A stretch of DNA of 29,764 nucleotides from Saccoglossus kowalevskii (GCF_000003605.2 NW_003109589.1:23158-52921); one strand, 5' to 3'; counted from the first letter of the stretch, positions 10,517 to 22,218 are shown. Numbers and translations: made by a program. The notes: generated by a model not told the origin, from the letters alone.

Positions 10517-10946
10517 AAAAACAAAATTGGTTCCAATGAGTGTTATTACAGCTACCCGGCCGTTTCCCTGGATTATGTGCGGAGTTTTCTACCAGAAAAT
10601 GTAGTCGGGAAAATTCGAGAGGTAAAACTGCACACAGAATCATTTCTATTTTTGTTTCAAGTTCTTGAATTGCGATTTTTTTTTTCAAATACACTTACTT
10701 GAGATTATTTAATAAAGAATGTTTCACAACGATGGAGCAGACACATGTTTTCTTTGGTGGTTCATGAAATTAAAATGTATTTTAGATTTTATTATTAATG
10801 GAAATGATAATTCTATACCGTTTTCTGATCCTAATAGCTTGAATTGTTTTTTACTATGAATCTAATGTATGTAATTTATTTATTTTTTATAGGGCAGATA
10901 TACAGTTGGATTAAAAGAGTTTTGTTCTGCCTTATCAATAATGCAA
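10517..10946 (+). other. Two phase-0 candidate exons (10517-10621 and 10893-10946)
   Basis: The first block is 105 bases, has an acceptor CACTACAG and a donor GAG/GTAAAA, and reads 35 open codons including YPAVSLDYVRSFLPENVVG. The second is 54 bases, with a pyrimidine-rich acceptor ending TTTTTTATAG and a donor CAA/GTATGA, and reads GRYTVGLKEFCSALSIMQ. Both are multiples of three and open in the same phase, as two internal exons of one gene would be. No family is recognised. Further exons would have to pass the Mutator relic that begins at 11311. Confidence 0.35.
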
Positions 10947-11310
10947 GTATGAAGAAATATACCTGTTTAACAATCAACATTGAATAGCCAGTGTTCTTAT
11001 TTATGGTGATACAGTGTGTGTTTTTTAGTTCATGTTTGCTATCCTATCCAGATGGTAATAAATCATAATATTTATAAAAAAAAAATATTGGTGTATTTTA
11101 TAGCCACTGTTGTAAAATGCAGTCTGGTTTCCCATTCAGTCAAGAACATTTCAATATCCAGACATTGTCCCAAAATATTGTCCCTGCGGTAAAAAAAACA
11201 ATGATAGACAATGCAGTATACAGTATATACACATGTTTTATTGTCATAACATGCGAATCGTGATTTTAATTCCAAATTGTGACACATGTAATGATAAATA
11301 TCGGTCCCCA

Positions 11311-14138
11311 TTAATTGATCGTAACCTCACAAATACCACGTTTGTGACCTTTCATTTGCTGTCCACATTTTTTACAATGGCGACGCACTATTGAATTATT
11401 TACATTACTGGTACTTGTACCAGCGAACTGACCGGATTCATACGTGGACCCTTCTTGTATTTAAAATGGTCCAGTTTTGATAGTCTCTTGGTTTTGTTCA
11501 CTTTTCTTTGCTTTTTTCTGTCGGGGCGTATTTTATATTCCGCATGATCAATCCTTTCTTCTTCAAGTTATTTCCGGGTAGTCAAGCAGCTGGAGGGAGT
11601 TTTAAACTCCATGTCATTGAACAAACTGCTGTTGTATTTTAATAAGCCACTGTTGAAATGTGCAAAAGCTAAACACAGCTCCAAAACCATCTCATCAGCA
11701 CCATGGTTTTGTTCCTTGGGCAGGTAACCCCACAGAACGTGATGCACTGACTCCTTTTGGTTCTGTGTCAAATCAGACAGCTTGTCAATAATCGGCTGTA
11801 ACTCTGCTCCAACTGCTGCCGGAATCGGTCGTTTCAATGGCCTGTAGGTTTTCATTCCCATCAATTTATCATTTTGCCACTTACACCAACTAGTTTGGCC
11901 AAATGGACAGTCTTCATGCTGAGGTTTCTCTGTAGTACTTGAATAATGTTAAATAATGGCTCTTGTGGCATTCTGCATTGCCGACACATCACCTACAAAT
12001 AAAAATAAATATATATGAATGTTAACCGGAGAGAAACTAAATACACTCTTGACGCTTATGAAAAACTATAATAGTCATTTTTAATGGAATTTAAAGAAAT
12101 AGAAAAATTATTCCAGATAATTTCATACATTGAGAGATAAAAATATTAACCTTTGTTTGACCGGATAGCTATACCGTAGAAAACTTGAAATGCAAGTTTT
12201 TTGGTTAAACTGCCTCGACCATGATTTTCCATCATCAAGTTTGTAGTCTGGGTAGTGAAAAAAACAACGAGTGCTTAGTATAGATAATATTTTGCGACAT
12301 TAGCAGTCAGTTTTCATAACGTATTACTAGTAAAACACACCAACTAAAATATTTGTAGTAAATATTTATCTTTCTTGGATTGCCATAAATTATTTAAATA
12401 TGTGCCCATTCTCTTCTGAGGGTGGCCTACACATTCTTCTTTTTCACGATAATCACGATCGTCTTGATAAGTGTTTTTTCACAACCCTATATGCGGACGA
12501 GTCACCGTCACAGATGTATGTGGTTTATCTACAAACAAAGAAACAAAGAGCTATGGGAATATACTAGTATAAAAAAAAAACTTAATAAATAAACAATGAT
12601 ACAAGTACATTACCGGTTTATTAAATTTAGTAATTCAACATTGTCTACTACTACGGAAGCAAGATACCAAACAGAGCATTTCAAAGGAAGTATATTTTTT
12701 GTTATTCTAATTGCTATTATTTACATACCTCCTGTTGTGTTTTTCCCGGGATCTTTCAAACAAAACCACGGCACCGTCCTCCTCCATCTTTTTGGTCGAA
12801 CCAACATGGTTTTTCCTGCAGCTGGGCTCATGCTCAATGTACCATTTCATATAGTCTGCATATTTGGGCTTATCTTCCCACGATCCACACTGGGGGACAT
12901 GTTGAGCACATGTGGTGCTAGTCTAAGACTTTACCTGAAATAACACGTCATTTCCGGTTAAAGAACGAATTATTTATTTTTTGTCCACTGCGAGTGTCAA
13001 TTTTTGTTGGTTAGCACGGAATGGAATTTATAAAACAAACCAGGAGTGAGTGGTTTGCCGGGTTCTAAAACTGTACAACAGAGGCGTTTGTCGCTGAACT
13101 GCTGATATAATAACAAGATACATAGCTATATATGAGTAAAGATTTGTAAACACAGGAAATGTAACATACAACTCTGACGGACGCAAAGTTATAACATGCA
13201 AAAATCTACAGTGAATTGTTTTCATTAATACAAACAATATAAATAACGTAAATTGACAAACCTGTATCCAAAGACATTACATATACTACGCCATGTAATG
13301 CGGAAAATCCACAACTACCCCAACTACCATCAACTGTCACTGCCACGTCAGCCGTCTCTTCTTTGTTTTCAATTCTTTTAGATTGAACTTAAATGATTCC
13401 CCGCAATTCCTGGGCTGCTTCTTTGAAATCGTCTTTTAGTAGTAACTCTACATTTTCGGCCGCACCTCGTACATACTGGCGAAAGGGCGGACCCGTTACT
13501 GGTTGAGGTAACACCGAATAGCTTGACAGTTTCACCAGAGCACGCCGTTCCTTTCCAATCGCTCGCATTCCAATGGCAGACTTTCTATTTATTTCAAAAA
13601 CTGCTCCCTTCTTTCGCGATGATTGGAAGCTAGGCTGGCTCAGTTTCAATCAAATACAATCTTCTTGCGTGCATAGAATTTCCAACTGACTGCCTAGACC
13701 GTGATGCGTGCGCTCCACTATTGAGATATTGCCTACTTTGCAAAATGTACAAATCTCTTTTTCTAGGGCGCCATTCAACAGTGCCATGTGAACGAGTCGA
13801 ATCTCGCCGTCGTCAAACGATCGGCCGTGACATTCACTCTCGATTTCTTCTTCTACGTCGGAAGGTAACAGTATTTTCCTGCGAGATACATACATCACTT
13901 GAACGTCTTGGACAGAAGTATTACCCACGATATCGAAATCTGATTCGTCGGACTCTGTAAAACTGTATTCGCCCACTTCTTGGCTGACACTGGTTTCGAC
14001 GAGGAAATCCTTTCTGTACGAACCCAGCATCGTCTCTTTCAACATCTTTTTGACAGAAGTGGTCATTCTTTTGACGTTTTTCTTCTTTCTTCTCTTTCTT
14101 TTTCTCGGAAATTTTCGTGTGCTTACTATCTCTTCCAT
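11311..14138 (-). pseudogene. Mutator-like transposase pseudogene, five exons, nearly full length
   Basis: Exons, 5' to 3' on the minus strand: 14138-13262, 12934-12729, 12528-12370, 12247-12151 and 11992-11311, together about 2.0 kb or some 670 codons. Exon 1 has a Lys/Arg-rich start, an acidic stretch, a CX2C...CX4C pair and the family block NRKSAIGMRAIGKERRALVK. It ends in DVAVTVDGSWGSCGFSALHG, with the likely first catalytic Asp. Exon 2 reads CGSWEDKPKYADYMKWYIEH; exon 3 YICDGDSSAY, with the likely second Asp, and EECVGHPQKRMGTYL. Exon 4 reads KKLAFQVFYGIAIRSNK; exon 5 CPFGQTSWCKWQ, ESVHHVLWGYLPKEQNH and a C-terminal knuckle HCKKCGQQMKGHKRGIC. Introns have AG acceptors; three donors are GT, exon 3's is now AT. 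In-frame stops occur in exons 1, 2, 3 and 5, and frameshifts in exons 2-5, so it cannot make transposase. Family: Pfam Mutator-like transposase domain, from memory. No terminal inverted repeats found. Confidence 0.85.
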
Positions 14139-15516
14139 AATTAGTGAATGACAACTAAACTAAGGAATTACTGATAATCCTATCCTCCTCTGCATATTTT
14201 GCACATTAATGAAGGAAGTTGCCCGGCTTTTTAATTGGTGTGAATAGAATAATTGTAAATTGTGACCCAGTGGTGTATGCCGGCATGTAGCATTTCCTGT
14301 GCTATTAAAAATTAAATCCCGCAAAAAAGAGTTTCCGTTATTCATCCCCTGAAGTGTAGTCGTAGTAACCCTGGGTCTTATACTTGTAGATGAATCTCTT
14401 CAAAATGTAATTGTAATCGGACTCATTGTTATCATCTTTAAAAACTACCTAGATTTCAGATGATACTTTTATTTTTTACCGAAGTCGTACGAAAAAGTCA
14501 ACCTTTGCCTTGCGTGAAACACGGGCCCATATTCGATGTCAAGACGTCGGCCGGGCGGGGGAGGGGGCACGCCACTATTTCGGTGCCGTGCATTTTGTTC
14601 GCATGGTACATTAGATAAAACAAACAAGTATTTATCAGACAGATTTATTACATGTAACATAATTTAGGAAAACCTAAGAATGCAAGTATGCCTACTTGGT
14701 GAAAACTACTCTGAAGTGGGGATCATATAAACCAGGTCCAAGCATATTCTTATTAATGCTCAACCTTTACATGTAGTTTGTGGCCTGTTATCAGAATTTT
14801 CATGCAATGCATAGCCACCACAGATGGCTAAATGTTATTGTTTGCAACCGTATTTTGTAATATAACTGCATTACTCCTGGACTAAGAAAGTAACCCCGTG
14901 GTCAGACTCCTTTCAGTGATAAAGCCAATAAAAAATATTACAGAAATTCATTGCAAGTTTTTATTCTGTTATTTTGTTTATTCAAAATTGTTTGTGTTTC
15001 AAAAGCGATGTTGTTGTCTTTGCTGTACTTCCTCATCTTGAAAGGCAGCAGTGCACACATCTTATCAGCTGTGTGTAACTACAAACAGATATCTTATCAG
15101 TTGTTTGTAAACAGCAAATAAAGAAAGTGGCCCAACTTAAAACTATTTACCCTCAGTTCAGTTATGTTTGTAAACCATGCATATTAATGAGATGCACTAG
15201 TTGGGTGTACACTGGGTAAACACAAACCTAGGCATTTGTTTGCACTCAAGAATAAAACAGTTTACTTGTACAAGATATTTTGTTTTCATTAAAATAAATA
15301 CAACAATGTATGTAGCATGCCTTAGGGAGCGATTTGTGTGATTTTCAAAAAAAAAACTATTCTGCTACCTTAATAATCTCGAAGCCTACCTCACCTTGAA
15401 TCGAAGTTTAACTGTAGAATATGAACAAATATAGCTCATTTCGATCGCTTACTATGACATGCATAGGTAGTTGAAAGAGTACGGCAGCCCAATAAGGTCA
15501 TGACAAAAAATATTAA
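14139..15516. other. Intergenic, flank of the Mutator relic
   Basis: No gene seen. A G-rich patch lies at 14548-14570. Near 15060-15120 a unit of about 28 bases beginning ATCTTATCAG occurs twice in tandem. If the Mutator element had a terminal repeat it should lie in the first part of this stretch. Confidence 0.4.
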
Positions 15517-15662
15517 ATCTCGAAATTTTGACTTTCAATCTCGACATTTTTATTTTCAATCTCAAAATTTAGACTTTCAATCTCGAAATTTGAATTTCAA
15601 TCTCGAAATATGTATTTTCAATCGCGAAATTTCAACTTTCAATCTCGAAATTTTTACTTTCG
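15517..15662. repeat. 21-bp minisatellite, seven copies
   Basis: Seven consecutive units of the form ATCTCGAAATTT followed by a variable dinucleotide and CTTTCA. Six are 21 bases and the fourth is 20. A plus-strand open frame (15500-15811) runs through it and reads a seven-residue repeat such as QSRNLDF; after the 20-base unit the frame shifts and it becomes NLEICIF-like. The open frame is most likely a product of the repeat having no stops. Confidence 0.9.
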
Positions 15663-16155
15663 CTATTCACCTAATTATGGCAGCATTTAACATCAATCTA
15701 ATTAGTATAGACGTTTCTTTACATTTTGTGGGGTTATATACTTTGTTACTTTCACAACCATTGTTAACAGTTTTGCAAAGAAACTGTTGTGGAATGGGGA
15801 ATGTTTTTTGAAAATGTAGCACGGGTAAATTCTTAATCTATAAAAGCACCTGTTTATGTTACTTACAGTGATCATACATAAGCAACTTATATCGTTCTCA
15901 ATGTTTGCTGAGGCAAAAGCAGGTTGTATATTGTTAACAAAATGTTTGTTGGATAACGAGGCATTTTTACTGAAACATCCGTACCCAACGAACATTGCTA
16001 ACTATATCAATGTCATGTTCTCATGTATTGTTGCTTTGCAAAAAATAAAAACCTATTGACCATAACATCGATGAATGTGCTGTGAATAATTATAATAAGT
16101 AACAATTATTAAAGCGACGTATTTTTTTATGGTTCGACTGTTTAAGTTGTACTGA

Positions 16156-16163
16156 TGACGTCA
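16156..16163. promoter_or_regulatory. Perfect CRE-like palindrome TGACGTCA
   Basis: The full cAMP-response/ATF consensus, embedded in the longer palindrome ATGACGTCAT. No gene start is recognised nearby, so function is unproven. Confidence 0.25.
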
Positions 16164-16925
16164 TTGTAAACTTACGTTGATTACAAAATATAGTTGCGTT
16201 AGTGTTTGTTCGGACAACATTTCGGCGTGTACTGAATTTAGTGTTGTGACACTGCCAATCATGTGATATAGTTCTACTTGTTATATAATATGAATTCTTG
16301 TCATGTATATATATATACAGTAAATTAATTATTTTTCAAAATTATTAGTATCACAGTTATAGGGGCGCGAAGTTTAAGAACGTTCGGTTTGAACATGGGA
16401 TGGCACTATAGCCAATTATTTCTGGTGTGAGATAATACTGCAAATAAGTCCGAGATTTGCTGCAAATCAATGATTTTCTTTCCATGACTGTATTGTGAAC
16501 GCGTAAAGCAAGATTTTGTGTAACTTACAAAATTCCACACAGACGTAATTAGTACAATATGAATTAACAACCGAACCAAATCAAAAATGCGAACAATAGC
16601 TCACCCAACTCCGCTTTTAGTTAGAATATAAAGATTTATCTTCCTGATGGGTTCATTATCCCTGGAAGTTATAGTTAATTGTTCAATTGAATAATAAATG
16701 ATGAGAACATCTACTTTTACTTGTTCAGATGATGACGGTCGACGACAAATCGTAATTTAATCATACTATATTTACTACAGAGTTACTTTTCTCTGCATTC
16801 GGATACAATTTCCGCATCAGAACGTCGAGTTTAGGTATGAACTAAAGGATCAAAATTGTCATAGTTTCCGATTTCGTCTGCATAGAAGTCTGTCGCTGTC
16901 GCAGTGTTTACGTGTTTATCTTCAG

Positions 16926-16949
16926 GGTATATGAGAAATCTCATATACC
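16926..16949. repeat. Perfect 24-bp palindrome
   Basis: Two 11-base arms, GGTATATGAGA and its exact reverse complement, are separated by AA. It is AT-rich and isolated, with no neighbouring gene or repeat copy that I can see. Confidence 0.85.
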
Positions 16950-18904
16950 TCTAAGGTAACAAATAATATTTTTTTTCATCTCGAATTTGGAATTCACTTG
17001 TCAAAATCGTGTGATTTGAATTTTCATTGTCTCAGCGGCAATAACTGCAGCAGTACGAGATAAAATAACCTGGCACAACAGTTTCGGTACAACATTACTA
17101 TACAAGAAGTTATTATTCTCTTTTTATCATATAGTCCTTTACAAACAGCGTCGTGTTGGTTTGCGTATTCATATCGTAGGGATGCGATCATTTCAACGAA
17201 TTAATTATTATTTCAAACCAGTGTGACATCATCGCGAAGTAGTGTCTCCTTGTGTAGTGACCGCAGGCGAACTATACATGGAGTCACAAGAATAGAGGGA
17301 CCTCTATTATTGATAGTAAATTTTAAAACAATTCATCAAGAAAGAAACATTTGAACCACCGAATCAACAAAAATTCGAAAGGAAAATATTCCTAAAAATC
17401 CGATTTATTCCATTCTGGTAATTAGGTCTGTAAATGAGTCTCTAGGTCGTAGTTGAATGCGGTAACTGAGCGTCTCAGTTTTTACAAAGATACGAGTTAA
17501 GCGTACGCTCACTTTCAAATGTAAGCGTGGGGACAAACCGTCAAATGCTGGTAATGTCACTCACTTTAACATGAAGTTGATACAAGTTCGTTTCAGAGGT
17601 CTAACTTAACCTTGTACGATGGACGCGTCTGGTTGCGAGAGACTACGCTTGCTTTTACATGTAATAGTAGACGTAGGACCAACAATGGAATGAGTAGTGC
17701 GCGTGTCTGATTTCAAGTAACCATAGGTCGCCAGTGTAAACATGAAGTTTTTTAGAGTACCACTTTGATTTACACAAGATAAATGCCGGGATCGGCCATA
17801 ATTATATTCAATAGTATTAAAGATGCAACTCTCACATTTGTTCTGTCTAGAATGTATTCATTTGTAGGTGTCTGTATACAACGCTCAGTGACAACGAGTT
17901 GTTGAACACACTTGCATGAAGTGAAAGTGTGCAAATATACAAGAATGACGTTTTATTAATGAAATTTACATTCCCATTTTGCACATATGTCCGGATCAAC
18001 ATTCATAGATTAACACTACAACAATGGTAGTGCAAAGTTGTACTTCGCGATATTTATGCAAATACGTTAGAAGTGCGTGAATCATTACGTGATCATAAAG
18101 TTACGAATAATTTGGGTTCAATTAGCTGACCCTCATAAAAATATAAATTCACACTTAAAATACACATTTGATCGATACTGCATTCATTTGGTGGTCATAT
18201 ACACATATGCTGCTTTTCTGTTAATTTGCTTTTCTGTAACGTTAAAAATACGTTTGAAAATGGTTGTAATAATAATAATTGTTATTGATAAACGTATCCT
18301 TAATTGAGAAAAGAAAAAGAAAAAATGTATAATCATTGAGCGTCGTTATAGATGCCGACAAATACAAACACTCGGGACAAAATTAACATCAGCGTTGCAT
18401 CTAAATTACTGTATTGTATTCGGCGATACATCCCAGAATTTAAAAAGTGTACGTAAAATAATTCTGGTTTCTTTAAATGAGTCAAGCATGTACTTCCCAT
18501 TCCGTGTAATCGTTGGCTTTCAATGTTGGACATCGCGTCACAGTGTCAATCACCAAACGTAAGCCTGGGTTCGTGACCACAGCTGGAATTAAAATAACTC
18601 TACCCGCTGTAACTTCGCATAAAAAAACAAACACCAGGCACTGCCATTTTGTCTATAACTGTTATGACGTGCAGCAAAACATCGTAGCTATGCACAGTCA
18701 CTTGAACGCTGATATTTTAATGAAATATCGATATTTACTTGGCCGTATTTATCTAATGGCTATGGAAACAGATTTATTAATATATATAATGCTTCTCATT
18801 CCACCCATACTTCTTGGTATTCTACTGGTTAGTTGTATACAAGTGACAGAAAGGGACATCTTCATTCATCCATTTGCAACGTAAAACCGATTACACATAA
18901 ACAA

Positions 18905-20179
18905 TAAGGTGGTCACACATCGGATACCACTCTGGGTTTGGATCCTGTGCAAAATAGGCCCAATAGCTAGCGTGTACAGTTGCCCTAATATGGAACATCC
19001 TTGACGTATACCCCTCTTACACTGAACAGGACTGGTGAGGGCGCTATTGATGCGAACAAGACTTTCAGTGTCAGAAAAGACTAGTTTAATATAGTTACAC
19101 AACTGATTAGCAAACCCAAAGAACTGAAGTGTTTCTAATACGTATCCGTGGTGAACTCTTTCGAAAGCTTTCTCCTGATCGAGAGAGACAATTCCATGTG
19201 ATGTTATTACTGTTTGCATAAGTGATGACATCTCGTATGTATGTTATAAGTTTGACTTCCTGGGATGGAATAGCTTTGGTCGATGTGAACTATACTACCA
19301 TGGACGGATTTTAACCTTAGAGAAAGCGCTTTGGTAAAGATCTTGTAATCCGCGCATAGAAAGCTTACAGGTCTGCAATTCTAAAGTAGTCCATTATTAC
19401 ATTTTTTAGCAGTAGAGTGATAACTTCTCGTCTACACGACAAAGGCATCTAGCCGTCCTCGATTGAAGTAGTTATAACATCATATCCTCAGGGGCGAACA
19501 TCCGGGCATTTTCACCGCCTGGCAACCCTCGCTGTGAAAACAAAGGCCAAAAACGCGCAGAAAACGGTGCTTTAGGATGATTGTTGATACTCCTCTGAAC
19601 AGTGTAACAAGATTAGCCCTACATTTGTGACCCAGTCAGCGATCCATCCGGACGCTGTAAGTGTGGCATTACTTTACGCGACCTCTTTGTTTTTCACAAT
19701 CAAAGAAAAAGGATGTAGGGGCATCGTTTTCATTTAAAATTGTATGCCGAGATCTGATGGCGGCTTCCTTACACTCCGTTTTTCTTAGATTTTCCCATTA
19801 AGTTTGTTTCTCTTCGAGAACACCTTTTAGTGAACGATCATCTTTCAAGCGGTCTTCAATATTTGTAATGTTATTGCGTAACTTGGCTTGATATATGTAC
19901 AGGAAAATTTGGCACTGTACTGCTTTGTGAGTACTTTAATATTCAACTTGCCAATATTCCACCACATTTGAATTTTACTGAAGCGTGATTTCACATGGCG
20001 CCAACAAAATCTTCATCCTGCAGGAGGCTTAAATTAAAGCACCAAACGGGATTACGTGCATTACTGGAATTAAAATACAGACGGATATCGACAGGAAAAT
20101 GATCAGAAAAATCATAACGAGGCAGTATAGACGATGATTTAATTATGAATACGATAGATTTAGATATGTAAAACGTATC
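18905..20179 (-). mobile_element. L1/Tx1-like LINE fragment: endonuclease C-terminus to mid reverse transcriptase
   Basis: On the minus strand from 20179 the reading is DTFYISKSIVFIIKSSS, then the APE motif YDFSDHFPVDIRLYF, then VWCFNLSLLQDEDFV, the usual linker after the endonuclease. After a decayed stretch the reverse transcriptase appears: VSFLCADYKIFTKALSLRLK, then SLDQEKAFERVHHGYVLETL with the motif A Asp, then RGIRQGCSILGQLY (motif B). Homology ends near 18905, before the YADD box, so motif C, the thumb and the C-terminus are missing. Stops and frame changes are frequent upstream; the last 121 codons (18866-19231) are open. The left end is not a normal LINE 3' end. Confidence 0.8.
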
Positions 20180-21930
20180 TTTTTTTAAATATCAATTTAT
20201 ATTTATTCCATCAATGCAAAAACTAAATAGTACATAACTTTCGAAGAGATATATCAAGACCATATTTATATTACTGATGCAAACAAAAACTTATATCATT
20301 TGTAATATTGTCAGTTGTTGTCTCCGGTGTCCATCATTAAACCACATAACAATTTAAGGTACAATTACTAAAATACAATAACTTCAAAAGACTACTATTA
20401 CATTATTAATTGAGAGAGGATACCAGTTCAAATAGTCTTCCCCATTTTAATTTGGCTTTATGCTTATTAATCTGTGTTCAAAGTTAATTCTAAACTTGAG
20501 TTCTGATTTAAATAATGAAAAACAATTTAAAAATTTGAATATATATAGACTTGCTCTGGCAAACATACCATGATTTATAGATAGAGAACATTGCAATTAC
20601 AATAATATGATTGACACATGTGTCGTGTTTGATACACCAGCAACAAGATCATGAAACGTTAAAGAAACCGCACAGTTATTATTGATATTAATAAACTCTC
20701 TCACACATGCCCAATAATTGCATATACGTGTACACTCTCAAAACATATGGCATTACTTTTCTGTGTGAGTACAGATACGACATAGTTTGCAGTCTGCCTT
20801 CTGCCATTTAAACAGTTTATCATTGTTTGGTAAAATACAATGCAAGAATTTGTTCAAAAAGGCTGATAATCTGCGCTCTTGGGTAATTTCGATTGTCCGT
20901 GCAACCCATACATTGTCCCAGCAAACATTTAGCTTGTATTTTTTCCTCACATTTCGTTTACCCGAGGTACAATAAACTTTTTAACTAGTGTCTTTAATAC
21001 TGTTTTACCGTTATTTTTTTAATTTTATTGTAATTTTCTAATAAATGAACAGTTTATTGTTGCTGGTCATCAGTTGCTTGATATAACTTGGGTTTTTGTT
21101 TAATTAGCATTTTTCATTTAAGTGGAATAGCGTTATAAACAATAAAAACTTCTCTTAACCAATTTACCGTGGTTGTCAAATTCGTGAAGATTTTCTCAAT
21201 TTTGATTTTTCCTGATTGGCTAATCACATCTTTTATATAGATAAAACCAGATTCCAGCCAGTGACGGAAGACACGTTTTTTCTCATTACATACAATATTT
21301 TGATTACACCAAATAATTTGATTAAGGGCCATTTGCACGTCTGATACATTTGTAATAGAGTGCTTGCTCCACATTCATGCCAAGACAAGATCACATCTTT
21401 GTAGAAAGAAGTAACGAATCTAAGCAACCACGATCACCTGGTTTTGAGAAATTCTTATTGAAGATTGTTTGAGCAATACCATCCTTATATATATAATGTA
21501 AAGGGATTAGTTTCATGACGGTACATTCACATTAACAGGTTTATCTGTTGAACGATTTACCCAGAATGATTTTAGGGCTTTGCATTGTGAAAAAATATCC
21601 AATGCATTCAATTCCCCTGATTATATTCACCAATAATAGTACCACGCTTAATGCGATCGATTTTGGAACCCCAGATAAACTTAGCAAACATGCTATCAAG
21701 GTTAATAAGGAACTCGTTAGGATTGTGCATACATTAATCACATATGTAAGTTTAGCGGCAGCAATGGTTTTAATAATCACTACCTTCCCATATATAGTAA
21801 AATTTATAGTATTCCAAAGATTAAGGACATTTTCAATTGATTTTAATTTTCCTTCTAAATTAAGTTTGATTGTATCCGATTCACTTGTGCTAAAATACAA
21901 ACCTAACGATTTAATTGGTTCTCAATAATA
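20180..21930 (-). mobile_element. L1/Tx1-like LINE fragment: RT thumb to 3' end with A-tail
   Basis: The minus-strand reading starts near 21925 with EPIKSLGLYFSTSESDTIKL, then LKSIENVLNLWNTINFTIYG and KVVIIKTIAAAKLTYV, the segment just after the catalytic core in L1-type ORF2. After a frameshift comes FAKFIWGSKIDRIKRGTI (about 21640-21700), and then ALNQIIWCNQNIVCNEKK with HWLESGFIYIKDVISQ (21200-21320). The C-terminal Cys motif CKLCRICTHTEK is at 20753-20790, and a decayed tail continues to about 20405. A 3' untranslated region ends with AATAAA (20202-20207) and seven A residues (20180-20186). It is 5'-truncated, as is usual for LINE copies, and inactive. Confidence 0.8.
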
Positions 21931-21996
21931 GAAATATGTTGTATTTCTATATATACGCACTATATAGTCTTATCAAATGTAAACACATCCAGTCAA

Positions 21997-22078
21997 TCCA
22001 TTGTGGTCTTGTGGTTCAGTTGTCTACACAGTGATCAGGAGGACCCGGGTTCAATTCCAATGCCTGCCAGTCTTTTTT
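21997..22078 (+). pseudogene. tRNA-Glu-like unit with pol III boxes (SINE head or tRNA pseudogene)
   Basis: The start TCCATTGTGGTCTTGTGGTT closely follows the animal tRNA-Glu 5' half. An A box lies at about 22009-22022. CCCGGGTTCAATTCC at 22044-22058 contains a near-consensus B box. A run of six T (22073-22078) follows, as in a pol III terminator. The acceptor stem does not pair well, so a functional tRNA is unlikely. Confidence 0.5.
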
Positions 22079-22137
22079 CGCAAACACTAATTTGCAATAA
22101 AGCTAAATATGAAAACAAATTATTCATTTGCATGGCT

Positions 22138-22218
22138 ACCCATATGGTTCAGTGGATATGTAAATGTAGGCAATGTGAGAGATCGCTGGTTCGAATCCAG
22201 TACGGTTAGTACGATTTT
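22138..22218 (+). pseudogene. Second tRNA-like unit with consensus B box
   Basis: A-box-like TGGTTCAGTGG at 22145-22155, then a perfect B box GGTTCGAATCC at 22188-22198 inside a complete T arm (CTGG...CCAG), then five T at 22214-22218. The possible acceptor stem has mismatches, and the anticodon arm is not convincing. It is most likely a SINE head or a tRNA pseudogene, in the same direction as the unit about 140 bases upstream. Confidence 0.5.

Larger units (their letters stand above)
15663..18904. other. Long non-coding stretch
   Basis: About 3.2 kb without a recognisable gene. Open frames are short and of AT-driven composition. Notable items are the ATGACGTCAT site near 16155, a short TA run near 16308 and the palindrome at 16926-16949. 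The 123-residue frame at 18513-18884 has a hydrophobic C-terminal third but I see no family, and it partly overlaps the LINE fragment end. Confidence 0.4.

Noticed and set aside
12596-12943. 115-residue plus-strand open frame with hydrophobic segments, membrane-protein-like
   Set aside because: It lies opposite exon 2 of the Mutator-like relic; the minus strand has the clear family match, so this is the antisense shadow.
15702-15995. 97-residue minus-strand open frame
   Set aside because: No family pattern, Cys- and Phe-rich by AT-driven chance, and overlapped by a similar-sized plus frame.
18513-18884. 123-residue plus-strand frame as a membrane protein gene
   Set aside because: Only one hydrophobic stretch, no family pattern and poor coding composition in the first half.
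21548-21928. 126-residue plus-strand open frame
   Set aside because: It is antisense to the LINE thumb region, whose minus-strand reading has clear L1-type motifs.
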